Below are positions 17,729 to 25,937 of a stretch of DNA of 64,000 nucleotides, one piece after another (the first letter of the stretch is position 1; each line of letters opens with the position of its first letter). The position numbers and the translations under genes are program-made. A model generated the notes under the pieces. That model had not been told where the DNA came from and made no database searches. It saw only the letters and a list, made by a program, of their open reading frames with translations. The DNA is from Paenibacillus sp. MZ04-78.2 (GTDB lineage Bacteria; Bacillota; Bacilli; Paenibacillales; NBRC-103111): positions 285,596 through 349,595 of the forward strand of contig NZ_JANAVJ010000001.1 of the NCBI RefSeq assembly GCF_024213375.1, in the 5' to 3' direction.

Positions 17729-18379
17729 TTATTCAATCCGCTCCAGATTCCCGTTTTCATCCATTTTAAAACGGGTTTTGCTTTCCTCTTCTTCCTCTGC
17801 CAGAAAAGCAAGCTTGCGGGCCCGGTCCATAATCTGGATCAGCGCTTTGTAATCGTCGTTCACGACGCGATAATCGGTCGAAACGTCGCTAACCTGCCGG
17901 CTTAGCTCGTCATTGAGACTGCGCAGCCGTTCAAGCTCATCCTGCTTTTCGTTCAGCTCCTTCTCAAGCTGCCTCACGTGCCGCGCCATTTCCTGATAGC
18001 TTCCTTTCCACTGCCGCAGGAAGCGGATAACGGCGTCGATCGACAACTCTTCCACGATCCCGTCGCTGCGCACCGCGCCTTCCGTGGCCAAAGGGCCGCC
18101 CATGCCGCTGCCCGCAACCGATGCGAACGCGCTCGCATGCTTGCGGTGCTGGTTCCTTTTTTGGCGCTGCGCCTTGGCGATCTGAATCGGCGCCTCGTAT
18201 TTCTTGCGGACGAAGCTGTTCCAGCGGAAACCGCAAGCGGCCGCAGTTCTACCTATTTTTTCGCCCACTTCCTCAAAAGCGGACAGCTGCGTGCTGCCTT
18301 CGCGAATATGTCTTAACGTCACCTCCGCTAATATCAAATCGTCTTCCTCGCTCCAAGCGTCTTGTCTGATTGCCGTCAT
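17729..18379 (-). CDS. RsfA/GerR family prespore-type transcription factor
   Basis: Regulator of 216 residues with an N-terminal Myb/SANT-like DNA-binding domain (about 1-55: [21 protein letters not shown], then [20 protein letters not shown]), a basic linker and a C-terminal coiled coil (about 125-175) as in the RsfA family. B. subtilis YlbO (GerR) and RsfA act in the mother cell and prespore programmes respectively. The ATG at 18377-18379 is preceded by TTG in frame, but the GGAGG site is 8 nt from the ATG. The place between ylbN-type and panE genes in B. subtilis favours GerR/YlbO orthology over RsfA, but I cannot decide, so no symbol is given. Confidence 0.83.
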   Translation of the reverse strand: MTAIRQDAWSEEDDLILAEVTLRHIREGSTQLSAFEEVGEKIGRTAAACGFRWNSFVRKKYEAPIQIAKAQRQKRNQHRKHASAFASVAGSGMGGPLATEGAVRSDGIVEELSIDAVIRFLRQWKGSYQEMARHVRQLEKELNEKQDELERLRSLNDELSRQVSDVSTDYRVVNDDYKALIQIMDRARKLAFLAEEEEESKTRFKMDENGNLERIE

Positions 18380-18599
18380 CAAGCCGTCCTCCTAACCCCT
18401 ATAGGTTCATCCGCATCTATGTTCGTGATGCATAAAGTGCTGCGTTACTTTATCTCTATGCCCATGGTAGAGTTCATAGAATACTTTTCTAGTAATTTGT
18501 ATTGCCAATTTTCAAGGCGGTCATACATCGTTTTGGCGGATTTGGGCAATGATATGTTGCGAAGGGCTAAAAATTTGACTAAAATTCGCGGATTGGGCG

Positions 18600-18628
18600 T
18601 TTACACGAGAGAAGGCTTTCGCTATAAT
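18600..18628 (+). promoter_or_regulatory. Predicted sigma-A promoter of the DUF2626 gene
   Basis: -35 TTTACA (18600-18605), 17-bp spacer, perfect -10 TATAAT (18623-18628). The 18380-18599 stretch before it is AT-richer than its surroundings and shows no supported gene; it must also hold the promoter of the rsfA-like gene, which I could not place. Confidence 0.8.
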
Positions 18629-18675
18629 GTTGGATAGTACGTATATGATCGTGACCGAAGAGAGGGGGATACAGG

Positions 18676-18906
18676 ATGGATCGCATGTTTCGCGTTCTCG
18701 GCTTCTGGACGCTTGTAATCGGGCTCATGGCGTTGGCCGGCGATTTTATTCCGATGGCGCTCATCTTTTTCGCCCAGACGGCGATTTTCACGCTGTTAGG
18801 ATATATGAAATTGTCCGAACGTGCCTACATATTGATTTTTTGGGGGTACATGATTGTTTCGTTTACAGGGTTTACCTACTGGTCATTTTTCAAAATGTCC
18901 ATCTAA
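18676..18906 (+). CDS. DUF2626 family small membrane protein
   Basis: A 76-residue protein, MDRMFRVLGFWTLVIG at the start, with three hydrophobic segments (about 8-25, 28-42 and 52-72). Sequence and size match DUF2626 (YqgY-like) proteins, which are conserved in bacilli and of unknown function. AGAGGGGG lies 7 nt before the ATG, a strong promoter lies 50 bp upstream, and a bidirectional terminator follows 40 bp after the stop, so it is a single-gene unit. Confidence 0.85.
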   Translation: MDRMFRVLGFWTLVIGLMALAGDFIPMALIFFAQTAIFTLLGYMKLSERAYILIFWGYMIVSFTGFTYWSFFKMSI

Positions 18907-18944
18907 ACCTTCCAGTCCGGAAAAAAGTAAGCGAATACGGAGAT

Positions 18945-18988
18945 AAAAAAGGCGAACCGCAAGCTTCAATGCGGTTCGCCTTTTTTTT
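18945..18988. terminator. Strong bidirectional terminator between DUF2626 and the MidA-like gene
   Basis: Perfect 11-bp stem GGCGAACCGCA/TGCGGTTCGCC (18951-18961 and 18970-18980) with A run before and T run after, so it ends transcription from both sides. The stop codon of the minus-strand methyltransferase (18966-18968) lies in the loop: its last four sense codons make one arm. Confidence 0.95.
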
Positions 18989-20093
18989 GAATCAACACCT
19001 TAAACAGCTCGCTCATCCGGTCGCTGAGGAGCAGCTGCCGAATGGCCCGATTGCGACGGGCTTGCGGCGAGAACGGGTCCCGGGCGTCATGATCGCTCAG
19101 CTCGTCAAGCAATCCCTGCTCCAGCAAAAAATGCTTCTGGCTTAGCAGGCCCGCAAGCTCCAGCCCCGCTTCCTTCCCAACATCGATCAACGCGCTGAAA
19201 TTGACATGGGCGGTCATATCCTGCCCGCCGGGGAACTGCAGCGGCGTATCGGAAGCCTGATGCTTCCGGTAACACAGCAGCGTTCCGTTCATCCGGTATG
19301 GAGCATACAGCTCTTCCCTGACATGCCCGTAGTCGATCGTCAGCAGCACACTGCCGTTCCCCAAGCTGCCGGCAACCGCCCGAAGCCAGCGCAGCGCGTC
19401 CAAGTTGACTTCGAACCGCTGCCCCGCTCTCGGCGGGATCGCTTCCTTGCGGATAAAGGCCTCAAGCTCGCCGTCCGCTAACGTTCTTTCCACCTCCGTC
19501 AGGCAGCTTCGTTCGACATCCCAGCCAACCTGAATTTCGCGCCATCCAGCTTCGCGGCGAACGATCCGGTACACCGGAAAGGCGTCCGGCAGCTCGTTGG
19601 ACAATACCAGCGTATTGTGCCAAGGACCCGCCGCGTGCCATTCCTCAGCCGTGAAATAGCTCACAAGCCCTGTATGAGGAGCTAGCGCCTCCGATTGAAG
19701 TCCTCGGTGCACCGGGCTCCTTTCGACGCTGATGAAGCGCAGCCGCGCATACAGCGCCGGAGAGCCGCTCCGGATCGCGTCAAGCATTTGTCTCGCTAAA
19801 GCTCCGTCGCCCCCTCCCCACTCCGTCAAGCAGATCTCGCCGGTCCGCGTTTCCGCAAAGCTTCGAAGGTAGGCGGCCAACATGTCGCCAAGCACGCTAC
19901 CGACCGAAGCGCTTGTATAAAAGTCTCCCGCCCGGCCGATTTTGCGATTCGAATTCATATAATAGCCCCAGCTCGGATGATACAAGCACAAATCCATATA
20001 GTCCCGGAACGAAATTGCCCGGTCCGGCTGCATTTCAATCTGTTCCCGAATCGCTTGCAGCAGCGGGAAATCGTTCGCCTGCTCCGTTTTCAT
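18966..20093 (-). CDS. MidA-type (DUF185) SAM-dependent methyltransferase
   Basis: Protein of 375 residues of the MidA/NDUFAF7 family (Methyltransf_28). Seen are the N-terminal family hallmark ISFRDYMDLCLYHPSWGYY, a FYTSASVG segment, the SAM-binding LTEWGGGDGALARQML and SNELPDAFPVYRI. Mitochondrial members methylate an arginine of complex I; the bacterial substrate is not known. The open frame runs 56 codons further upstream, but the extension overlaps the divergent lipoprotein gene and lacks family similarity; the ATG at 20091-20093 has a GAGGCGG site. It is transcribed divergently from the lipoprotein gene. Its stop codon is inside its own terminator. Confidence 0.87.
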   Translation of the reverse strand: MKTEQANDFPLLQAIREQIEMQPDRAISFRDYMDLCLYHPSWGYYMNSNRKIGRAGDFYTSASVGSVLGDMLAAYLRSFAETRTGEICLTEWGGGDGALARQMLDAIRSGSPALYARLRFISVERSPVHRGLQSEALAPHTGLVSYFTAEEWHAAGPWHNTLVLSNELPDAFPVYRIVRREAGWREIQVGWDVERSCLTEVERTLADGELEAFIRKEAIPPRAGQRFEVNLDALRWLRAVAGSLGNGSVLLTIDYGHVREELYAPYRMNGTLLCYRKHQASDTPLQFPGGQDMTAHVNFSALIDVGKEAGLELAGLLSQKHFLLEQGLLDELSDHDARDPFSPQARRNRAIRQLLLSDRMSELFKVLIQKKGEPH

Positions 20094-20121
20094 GCGCCTA
20101 CCGCCTCTCGCCAAATTACTA

Positions 20122-20150
20122 AAGACAAAACCTCCCCCACTCGCTATAAT
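20122..20150 (+). promoter_or_regulatory. Predicted promoter of the lipoprotein gene
   Basis: -35 AAGACA (20122-20127), 17-bp spacer and perfect -10 TATAAT (20145-20150). It lies within the leader of the divergent methyltransferase gene. Confidence 0.65.
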
Positions 20151-20183
20151 TAGGATGAGAAAAATAGGAGAGGAAGCAGAGCC

Positions 20184-21128
20184 TTGTTTAATCCACGAAC
20201 CGTCTTCTGCGCGGCGCTTATTAGCTGTACCGTTTTGCTCACGTCCGCCTGCACCGATCATCAGCAGGTAAAGCAGGATTTAATGCAAGCGGTCGCCAAG
20301 CAGGAGCAAATCCAAAGCTACCGATATACCGGGGAAGCGGACTTGAAACTGGACGCTTCTTTATTTTCGGGCTCACAGCCGGTAACGGCCGCTTTGCTAG
20401 GCCTGGTCAAAGAAAGCAAATTCGAATACAGCGGGCTCGTTTCGCTGGCAGATCCGGTCCGAATGGAAACCTCCGTCAACCTAACGCCGAAAGGCGCGGC
20501 CACGCCCATTGAACTGCCGTTTCTTCTTAAAGATAACAAAATGTATCTGCATATGCCAGCCATTACGAAGGCGGACGAATATTTGATGCTGCCGCTGGAC
20601 AAGCAATCGGATAAGCTCAAAAACACCGGAAGGCTGAGCGCTTCCCTTACCGGCAAGCTGCTGGAAGGGGTCAACCCGGACTGGCTGGAGCCTGGCAGCA
20701 AGGACGAGAAGCTTGCCGATGGCGAAGCGGCGAAGCGCATTACGCTTACGGTAACGGACAAGAACAAGCAGGAAGCGGCAAAATATTTCACCACCGCATT
20801 TCCGTCCGCGCTTAACGAGCTGATAACCAGCGGACTGAGCGGCACGGGACAAACCGGGGAATGGAAAACATCGCTGGAGCGGATCAAGATCGAAGCTCCT
20901 ACGACGCTAAGTATCCTGATCGACAATCAAGGTTTTATCCGCGAGCAAACCGGAAAGCTTTATTTTTCGGTCGAAGGCGGAAACGATGCGAAAAACAGCG
21001 TGGAATGGACGTATAAGGTGCAAGAGATCAATCAGACGCCTGCCTTTACAAAGGAAGCTCCGAAGCAGGTAAAACATGCGGAAGACATTTTACGATTGCT
21101 CCCTAAGCTTCAAGCGGGTAAAAAGTAA
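20184..21128 (+). CDS. Lipoprotein with a LolA/LppX-like predicted fold, function unknown
   Basis: Secreted lipoprotein of 314 residues: hydrophobic signal peptide (about 5-20) and lipobox LTSAC (Cys about 23). The mature part follows the pattern of alternating short strands with motifs such as YRYTGEADLKLDASLF, EYSGLVSLADPVRMETSV and KDNKMYLHMP that resembles DUF6612/LppX-LprG type LolA-like lipid or precursor-binding folds; this fold call is inference. The start is a TTG at 20184-20186 with GGAGAGGAAG about 7 nt upstream. It has its own promoter and a terminator. The next gene also encodes a secreted protein with a possible lipid-binding domain. Confidence 0.7.
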   Translation: MFNPRTVFCAALISCTVLLTSACTDHQQVKQDLMQAVAKQEQIQSYRYTGEADLKLDASLFSGSQPVTAALLGLVKESKFEYSGLVSLADPVRMETSVNLTPKGAATPIELPFLLKDNKMYLHMPAITKADEYLMLPLDKQSDKLKNTGRLSASLTGKLLEGVNPDWLEPGSKDEKLADGEAAKRITLTVTDKNKQEAAKYFTTAFPSALNELITSGLSGTGQTGEWKTSLERIKIEAPTTLSILIDNQGFIREQTGKLYFSVEGGNDAKNSVEWTYKVQEINQTPAFTKEAPKQVKHAEDILRLLPKLQAGKK

Positions 21129-21142
21129 CGTGACAGAAGCCC

Positions 21143-21172
21143 TTCCATGGCACAGCGCCGTGGAATTTTTTT
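21143..21172 (+). terminator. Terminator of the lipoprotein gene
   Basis: Stem TTCCATGGC/GCCGTGGAA with one mismatch and a 5-nt loop, followed by seven T on the plus strand. Confidence 0.85.
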
Positions 21173-21225
21173 GTCATGTTTTTCCCATTCCTATGATAAT
21201 CTTTAGTTGAAAGGACGGGAGGGAC

Positions 21226-22341
21226 ATGCGTGTGAATCTACGCCAATGGGCTATCCTTGCGCTTTTCTCGGTATACGGATGCTTATCCGCCTTGTGGCCC
21301 TATTCCGCGTATGCGGAGAACGGACAAGCGGATAGAAGCTTGCTGCAGAAAGGCCTGACCATCTATGAGATCGATCAGGAGCTAAGTCGCATTGCCGACC
21401 AGGAAATCAAGCTCCAGGCACAGATGCAGAACGCGGAAAAGCAAATTCGCGAAGCGGAGCATTCCACAAGCGAGGCTAAAATACACGCCGCCAAAGTCGT
21501 CCGCTCTTATTACATGGGCGACCGCGATTCGCTGTGGGTGCTGCTGTTCTCTGTCGGTTCGTTCTCCGATGCGGTTTCGGTGCTCGACTATCTGCAAATG
21601 ATTTTGCGCAACGACAAACAAGCGCTGCAGCGTCATACGGATGCATGGCAGCGGCTGGCCTCGGTCAAAAAGGATTTGGCCGAAGCCCACACCTCCCTCC
21701 AGCGGACGAAAGAGCGTTACTTGCAGCAGCGGGAACGACTTGTCGCGCTCCAGAATGAAGTGGACGCTCAGCTGGCCGATAGCAAGGAGCAGGCGGTACT
21801 GCTTCAGCAGCAGATGCTCGAGCTTAACAAGCTGTGGGAGGACAAGGGCATCCCGCTGTTCAAAACGTACTTCCAGGCGCTTGCGGGCGCGATGCAGCAG
21901 CTTCCCGAGCTGGTGACGTCCGGCGGCGACAAGAACAAGAACGGCAATCTGGTCATGAACGGGGTAAATTATACGTTTCAGATAACGGACAGCGAGTTAA
22001 ACGATTTTTTGCGCAAAAAAAACGAACGGCTCCGCAATCTGACGTTTCACTTTTATCCCGATCAAATATCGGCCTCCGGGCAGGAAGGCGATATTGCCGT
22101 CATGATCCGGGGAAGCTACGAAATGGCCTCGATGGAAGACGGAACAAGCAAATCGTTTATCCGGTTCCGGATTTTAGAAATGCAGTTCAACGGCTTTTCC
22201 CTGCCTTCCACGACGGTGGAGGAATTCGAAAAAAGCTCTAACTTGGGGATCTACCCCCAACATATCGCCTCGTTTTTGCAGGTAACCGGCGTCCGGCTGG
22301 AGGGAGGAAAGTTAAGCATCATGCTGAAGCTGGCCTTATAA
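21226..22341 (+). CDS. Secreted coiled-coil protein with a TULIP/YpmS-like C-terminal domain, function unknown
   Basis: Protein of 371 residues with a cleavable signal peptide (cut near AYAEN, about residue 30). Residues about 45-210 form a long coiled coil (LSRIADQEIKLQAQMQNAEKQ onward), broken by a YMGDRDSLWVLLFSVGSFSDAVSVLDYL segment; that segment closely resembles the N-terminal hinge of PcsB/CwlO-type, FtsEX-linked proteins. The C-terminal 130 residues (ITDSELNDFLRKKNERL, then IRFRILEMQFNGFSLPS and GVRLEGGKLSIML) have the alternating pattern of TULIP-like lipid-binding domains such as DUF2993/YpmS. No NlpC/P60 or amidase domain is present. GGGAGGGAC lies just before the ATG; a GTG two codons later is possible. 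Function not known. Confidence 0.72.
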   Translation: MRVNLRQWAILALFSVYGCLSALWPYSAYAENGQADRSLLQKGLTIYEIDQELSRIADQEIKLQAQMQNAEKQIREAEHSTSEAKIHAAKVVRSYYMGDRDSLWVLLFSVGSFSDAVSVLDYLQMILRNDKQALQRHTDAWQRLASVKKDLAEAHTSLQRTKERYLQQRERLVALQNEVDAQLADSKEQAVLLQQQMLELNKLWEDKGIPLFKTYFQALAGAMQQLPELVTSGGDKNKNGNLVMNGVNYTFQITDSELNDFLRKKNERLRNLTFHFYPDQISASGQEGDIAVMIRGSYEMASMEDGTSKSFIRFRILEMQFNGFSLPSTTVEEFEKSSNLGIYPQHIASFLQVTGVRLEGGKLSIMLKLAL

Positions 22342-22384
22342 CTTTTAAACTGAGCCGACCCGGAAGAAGAGGAGTGTGAAGGCG

Positions 22385-22918
22385 TTGACGGAACCCGTTC
22401 TCAAATATGCGGCAGCCCTGGATATGCCCAAAGACAAGTGGGACGGTTATTATGCCCGGATAGTCAAAGCGTTGGCCGGAAAAACCGCCTTGTTCGACCG
22501 CGACAAGGAGCTGATGATTTTTTCGTCCCCGGAAGAGCTGGAGCGGCTCAGGCCTATTTTGGAGCAGTATGCCATTCCTTCCGAGGAGTTAAGCGTGCTG
22601 CTGCTGCCGACTCCGGTTACGACATATCCGGCCTTCGGCGATTACGGCTTTGTCAGCCGCTTGGAGAACGTTTACCTGTATGCGGAGCTTGTCGCCGTAT
22701 TCCGGCTGCGAGTTGCGGCAGATACGAACGGTGCGCTCGGACGGGCCTTCGAGCCGCAGCAGGCGGAAGCGCAGCTTGAGGAGCATTTGCTTGCAGCCTG
22801 GCCGGAGCCGGGAGGCGGCTCTGTCTTCGCCATCGAGGCCCAACTGGCCGAGCTTGCGGAAGGCATTGCCCGCGCCTACGGCAGCGCTGTGGAATGGATT
22901 TATTCCCCGGAACGGTAA
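22385..22918 (+). CDS. Hypothetical soluble protein
   Basis: I do not recognise this protein. It has about 177 residues, no signal peptide or membrane helix, a mildly acidic alpha/beta composition and segments such as YYARIVKALAGKTALFDRDKE and VTTYPAFGDYGFVSRLENVYL. It begins 34-43 bp after the coiled-coil gene with no terminator between, so the two are probably co-transcribed. The frame opens at GTG 22376, but that codon directly follows the AGAGGAG site; the TTG at 22385 is 10 nt from it and is preferred. A bidirectional terminator follows. Codon use looks native. Confidence 0.7.
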   Translation: MTEPVLKYAAALDMPKDKWDGYYARIVKALAGKTALFDRDKELMIFSSPEELERLRPILEQYAIPSEELSVLLLPTPVTTYPAFGDYGFVSRLENVYLYAELVAVFRLRVAADTNGALGRAFEPQQAEAQLEEHLLAAWPEPGGGSVFAIEAQLAELAEGIARAYGSAVEWIYSPER

Positions 22919-22956
22919 AACCACAGGAGATGCTGAAGTAGTTCATTCAACAAACA

Positions 22957-23004
22957 AACGGTGGCGCAGCGATAGATTCCTATCGTTGGCATCACCGTTT
23001 TTTC
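22957..23004. terminator. Terminator between the hypothetical gene and ylaK-like gene
   Basis: Outer stem AACGGTG/CACCGTT and inner stem CGATAG/CTATCG, then six T on the plus strand. On the minus strand the T tract is interrupted, so it works best for the plus-strand genes. Confidence 0.8.
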
Positions 23005-23015
23005 ATTAAGGCTCC

Positions 23016-24350
23016 TTACAGCAAATCGGCGGCAAGCTGCGCCAGATGCGAACGTTCCCCGCGCTCCAGCATCATGTGCCCGCTGATCGTTTGCTCCTTA
23101 AAGCGCTCTACAACGTACGTAAGGCCGTTGCTTGAGGCGTCCAAATACGGATGATCGATCTGTTCGGGATCGCCCAGCAGAACGATCTTACTGCCCTCAC
23201 CGACGCGGGAAACGATCGTTTTCACCTCATGCTTGGACAGGTTCTGCGCTTCGTCGATGATGATGAACTGGCCGGGAATGGACCGACCGCGGATGTAGGT
23301 CAGCGCCTCGACTTGAATGCTACCGAGCCCCGCCAATATTTTATCGATGTCGCCTGGCTTTTTCGTATCGAACAAATACTCCAAATTATCGTAAATGGGC
23401 TGCATCCACGGCCGCAGCTTTTCCTCTTTTTCTCCCGGCAAGTAACCGATGTCCTTGCCCATTGGAACGACGGGACGGGCAATCAGGAGCTTCTTATACT
23501 TCCTTTCGTCCTCGACCTTCAATAAGCCCGCAGCAAGCGTCAGGAGCGTTTTCCCTGTGCCTGCTTTGCCTGTCAGCGTGACCAGCGGAATATCGTCGTT
23601 AAGCAGCAGCTCCAGAGCCATCCGCTGCTGGGCGTTCCGCGCCGCGATGCCCCAGATCGGATCGTTGCTGAGGAAGAGCGGCTCCAGCTTCTTCCCGTCG
23701 GCATTCACTTTAAGCAGCGCCGACTTGCTGGTGCCCATCTCGTCTTTCAGGATGACGAATTCGTGAGGATGAAGCGTATAACCGAGCTGTAGCGAATGAA
23801 TGTTTAAATAGCGGTACGTGTAAAACTCATCGATGACCGAAGGGTGTACCAGTAAGGTCAAAAGACCGGTGTAGATGTCTCCGGCCACGTTAACGACCCG
23901 GTCCGTCAAATAATCTTGTGCCGTAATGCCCAGCACGTCAGCTTTGATTCGGACGAGCATGTCCTTGCTAACCAGAATAACCGGCTTCGGGTCGGATTTC
24001 TCCTGCTCTTCCAGCAAATAATTAAGCGCCACCGCCAAAATGCGATTGTCGTTCGTCACTTCAGCGAACACTTCCTGCAGCTTCGAGAAGCTCCGATGAT
24101 TCAGCTCCACCTTCAGGCTGCCGCCGCCGGGAAGCCCGATGCCTTCGAACAGTCGGCCGTCGCTGCGGAGCCCGTCGAGCATCCGGGAGATTTGGCGCGC
24201 ATTGCGCCCAAGTTCGTCGGCGTTGCGCTTCTTGGAATCGATTTCCTCCAAGACGACCGCCGGAATAATAATATCGTTATCTTCAAAAGCGTAAATCGCG
24301 TTCGGGTCCTGAAGCAGCACATTGGTATCCAGCACATAAATTTTTTTCAT
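23016..24350 (-). CDS. PhoH2-type protein: PIN domain fused to PhoH ATPase (YlaK-like)
   Basis: Protein of 444 residues. An N-terminal PIN (ribonuclease) domain begins KKIYVLDTNVLLQDPNAIYAF with the acidic residues D7 and others of the family. A PhoH ATPase follows with Walker A GKAGTGKTLL (about residue 270) and Walker B QFIIIDEAQNLS. PhoH2 proteins act as RNA helicase-ribonucleases; the B. subtilis equivalent is YlaK. The frame has an upstream ATG at 24389, but GGGAGGG is 7 nt before the ATG at 24348-24350, which also gives the family start. Divergent from the ylaJ-like gene, as neighbours ylaJ/ylaK/ylaL in B. subtilis suggest. Distinct from the short phoH at 51.7 kb. Confidence 0.9.
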   Translation of the reverse strand: MKKIYVLDTNVLLQDPNAIYAFEDNDIIIPAVVLEEIDSKKRNADELGRNARQISRMLDGLRSDGRLFEGIGLPGGGSLKVELNHRSFSKLQEVFAEVTNDNRILAVALNYLLEEQEKSDPKPVILVSKDMLVRIKADVLGITAQDYLTDRVVNVAGDIYTGLLTLLVHPSVIDEFYTYRYLNIHSLQLGYTLHPHEFVILKDEMGTSKSALLKVNADGKKLEPLFLSNDPIWGIAARNAQQRMALELLLNDDIPLVTLTGKAGTGKTLLTLAAGLLKVEDERKYKKLLIARPVVPMGKDIGYLPGEKEEKLRPWMQPIYDNLEYLFDTKKPGDIDKILAGLGSIQVEALTYIRGRSIPGQFIIIDEAQNLSKHEVKTIVSRVGEGSKIVLLGDPEQIDHPYLDASSNGLTYVVERFKEQTISGHMMLERGERSHLAQLAADLL

Positions 24351-24456
24351 CTTGAGTCCCTCCCAGGTTCGGTGTTTGGTTCGGCTCAATACATAGGAAT
24401 TTTCCTGTCAGGACAAACTAGCCAAAGCCGATGACGAAAAGAAAGGACGATTGCTG

Positions 24457-24984
24457 ATGAAAATGTTTGTCGCGACCCTCTTGATGTTGTCCGCTGTCGT
24501 GTCAGGATGTAACCAAGCACCAAAAAATGGAGCCGCCCCCCCGCAGAGCGCCGATTCGAACCGGCAAGTACAAGTAAAGCAAACGGCACCGCAGAAAAAA
24601 GAAATTCAGGACCCCGGCGCCGTGGCTAACAGGCTGGAGCAAATCGCCGTCAGCGTGCCGAATGTGGAGAGCGCCAATTGCGTCGTCTTCGGCAATACGG
24701 CCGTCGTGGGAATCAACGTCCCGGCTGCAATGGATCGCGCGAAAGTTGGAACGATCAAGCTGTCTGTCGCGGAGGCGCTCAAAAAAGATCCGTACGGAGT
24801 GAATGCGCTTGTAACTGCGGATATGGATTTAAACCAGCGCTTGTGGAATATCAGGCAGCAAGCGATGAACAGCAGACCGATCAACGGCTTCGCCGAGGAA
24901 ATGGCGGCCATTATCGGCCGAATCGTTCCGCAGATGCCGCGTGACGTGAATCCGCTGCAATCGCAGCCGCCTGCTCAAAGGTAA
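24457..24984 (+). CDS. YhcN/YlaJ family sporulation lipoprotein
   Basis: Lipoprotein of 175 residues with signal peptide and lipobox VVSGC (Cys about 18). The mature N terminus is a disordered Gln/Pro/Lys stretch, then the YhcN/YlaJ domain (about 50-150) with VANRLEQIAVSVPNVESA and AVVGINVP, and a Pro/Gln tail. Family members are spore membrane proteins made in the forespore; one acts in germination. The ATG at 24457 is 9 nt after AAAGGA; a TTG at 24451 is closer and less likely. The gene is divergent from ylaK-like and convergent with ylaL-like, matching the ylaJ-K-L neighbourhood. A terminator follows within 45 bp. Confidence 0.85.
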   Translation: MKMFVATLLMLSAVVSGCNQAPKNGAAPPQSADSNRQVQVKQTAPQKKEIQDPGAVANRLEQIAVSVPNVESANCVVFGNTAVVGINVPAAMDRAKVGTIKLSVAEALKKDPYGVNALVTADMDLNQRLWNIRQQAMNSRPINGFAEEMAAIIGRIVPQMPRDVNPLQSQPPAQR

Positions 24985-25028
24985 TCTGCAAGTCTAGCCA
25001 GCTATCTGTAACGGTCTTTTGAGGTGGA

Positions 25029-25068
25029 AAAAAAGCCTAGGACAGCAAACGGTCTTAGGCTTTTTGCA
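25029..25068. terminator. Bidirectional terminator between the ylaJ-like and ylaL-like genes
   Basis: Stem AAAAAGCCTAGGAC/GTCTTAGGCTTTTT with an 8-nt loop and one mismatch, with A run before and T run after. The TAA stop codon of the minus-strand gene (25055-25057) lies inside the right arm. Confidence 0.9.
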
Positions 25069-25507
25069 TCGCGTCGAACACTTGCATGTCCAGCTTCTCA
25101 GCGGCACGCTTGTCGTACGTTTTTTCATATTCAGGCGCAACGGAAATGCGCGCTCCGTAGAACATCGCATCGCGCACCGAAGCAATGTCAATATCATAGC
25201 AAGCCAGCTTGAACGGAACCCCGTCAAGAGCTTCGGTAACCTGACGCGCGCTTCCGTAAATCACGAAGACGGAGCCGGCACCGATCACCGTCAAATTCAC
25301 ATGCGCATGCTGCTTGATGTTTGTCAAAATGCGCGAACGCTGGTCGACGGCAAAACGAACCGTCGTCCGGTCTTTAGCGAATAGCCACGAAATGGCGCTT
25401 GTCGCAGGCGAACCGGTTTCATGATCGATCGTGCTCAAGAGAGCAAACGAATCCTTTTGGAGTAGATCGAAGAGCTGTTCCGACAAGGCAGTGATCGTTT
25501 CGGCCAT
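25055..25507 (-). CDS. Pyridoxamine 5'-phosphate oxidase-related FMN-binding split barrel protein (YlaL-like)
   Basis: Protein of 150 residues with the split-barrel pattern of the PNPOx superfamily: SFALLSTIDHETGSPATSAISW, FAVDQRSRILTNIKQHAHVNLTVIG and VFVIYGSARQV. Many small members bind FMN or F420/heme and reduce unknown substrates; the residues of true PdxH are not complete, so it is not called a PdxH. Its place next to ylaJ/ylaK suggests an equivalent of B. subtilis YlaL. AGGAGGGG lies 5 nt before the ATG. The last codons and the stop are part of the terminator stem. Confidence 0.82.
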   Translation of the reverse strand: MAETITALSEQLFDLLQKDSFALLSTIDHETGSPATSAISWLFAKDRTTVRFAVDQRSRILTNIKQHAHVNLTVIGAGSVFVIYGSARQVTEALDGVPFKLACYDIDIASVRDAMFYGARISVAPEYEKTYDKRAAEKLDMQVFDAMQKA

Positions 25508-25640
25508 AGGTTCCCCTCCTGTAAAGGTTTGTCTCCGAATCTAAGACCATTATAGCATACGGGTTAGGTGCCAGCTACCAGCAGTTATCACGGACACTCC
25601 CTTCGGACAATGATATTTTATTGTATCTCGCCGTCCGGGG

Positions 25641-25931
25641 TTATATGTCAATCATTGTATTATTGTATTTCGGATTCGAGTTAATGTCCGTTAAAAGCTG
25701 CTCGGCGAGCTCGCGGTCGAACCTTTTCGTATGGCGGACGCCTCCGGCCTCTTCGTACTCCACGGTATAGGTCCCTTCGTCGGCCATACGGACGAACCGT
25801 TCGAGATGATGGTCCTCCCGCAGGATTGTTTCAAAAAAATCTCTCGTTTCCGATGCTGCTAGGTCGTCCGGCCGGGCCTCCGCCACAATGCTGATTTGCA
25901 GCCAATTGAACACCGCATCCTGTAAATTCAC
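25641..25931 (-). CDS. Hypothetical small protein
   Basis: Not recognised. The 96 residues begin NLQDAVFNWLQISIVAEARP and are acidic, with no membrane helix. An amphipathic helix near the N terminus and a Glu/Tyr-rich centre (TYTVEYEEAGGVRHTKRFDRE) look like a small alpha/beta domain. The start is GTG at 25929-25931, 6 bp after the stop of the preceding gene, so translation is probably coupled. It is the last gene of a small unit with ylaH-like and the 154-residue gene. Coding character is supported by codon use. Confidence 0.65.
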   Translation of the reverse strand: MNLQDAVFNWLQISIVAEARPDDLAASETRDFFETILREDHHLERFVRMADEGTYTVEYEEAGGVRHTKRFDRELAEQLLTDINSNPKYNNTMIDI

Positions 25932-25937
25932 AAGCTC

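Noticed and set aside
18420..18637. Plus-strand frame MFVMHKVLRYF... before DUF2626
   Set aside because: It has no ribosome site, unusual composition, and its end covers the strong DUF2626 promoter.
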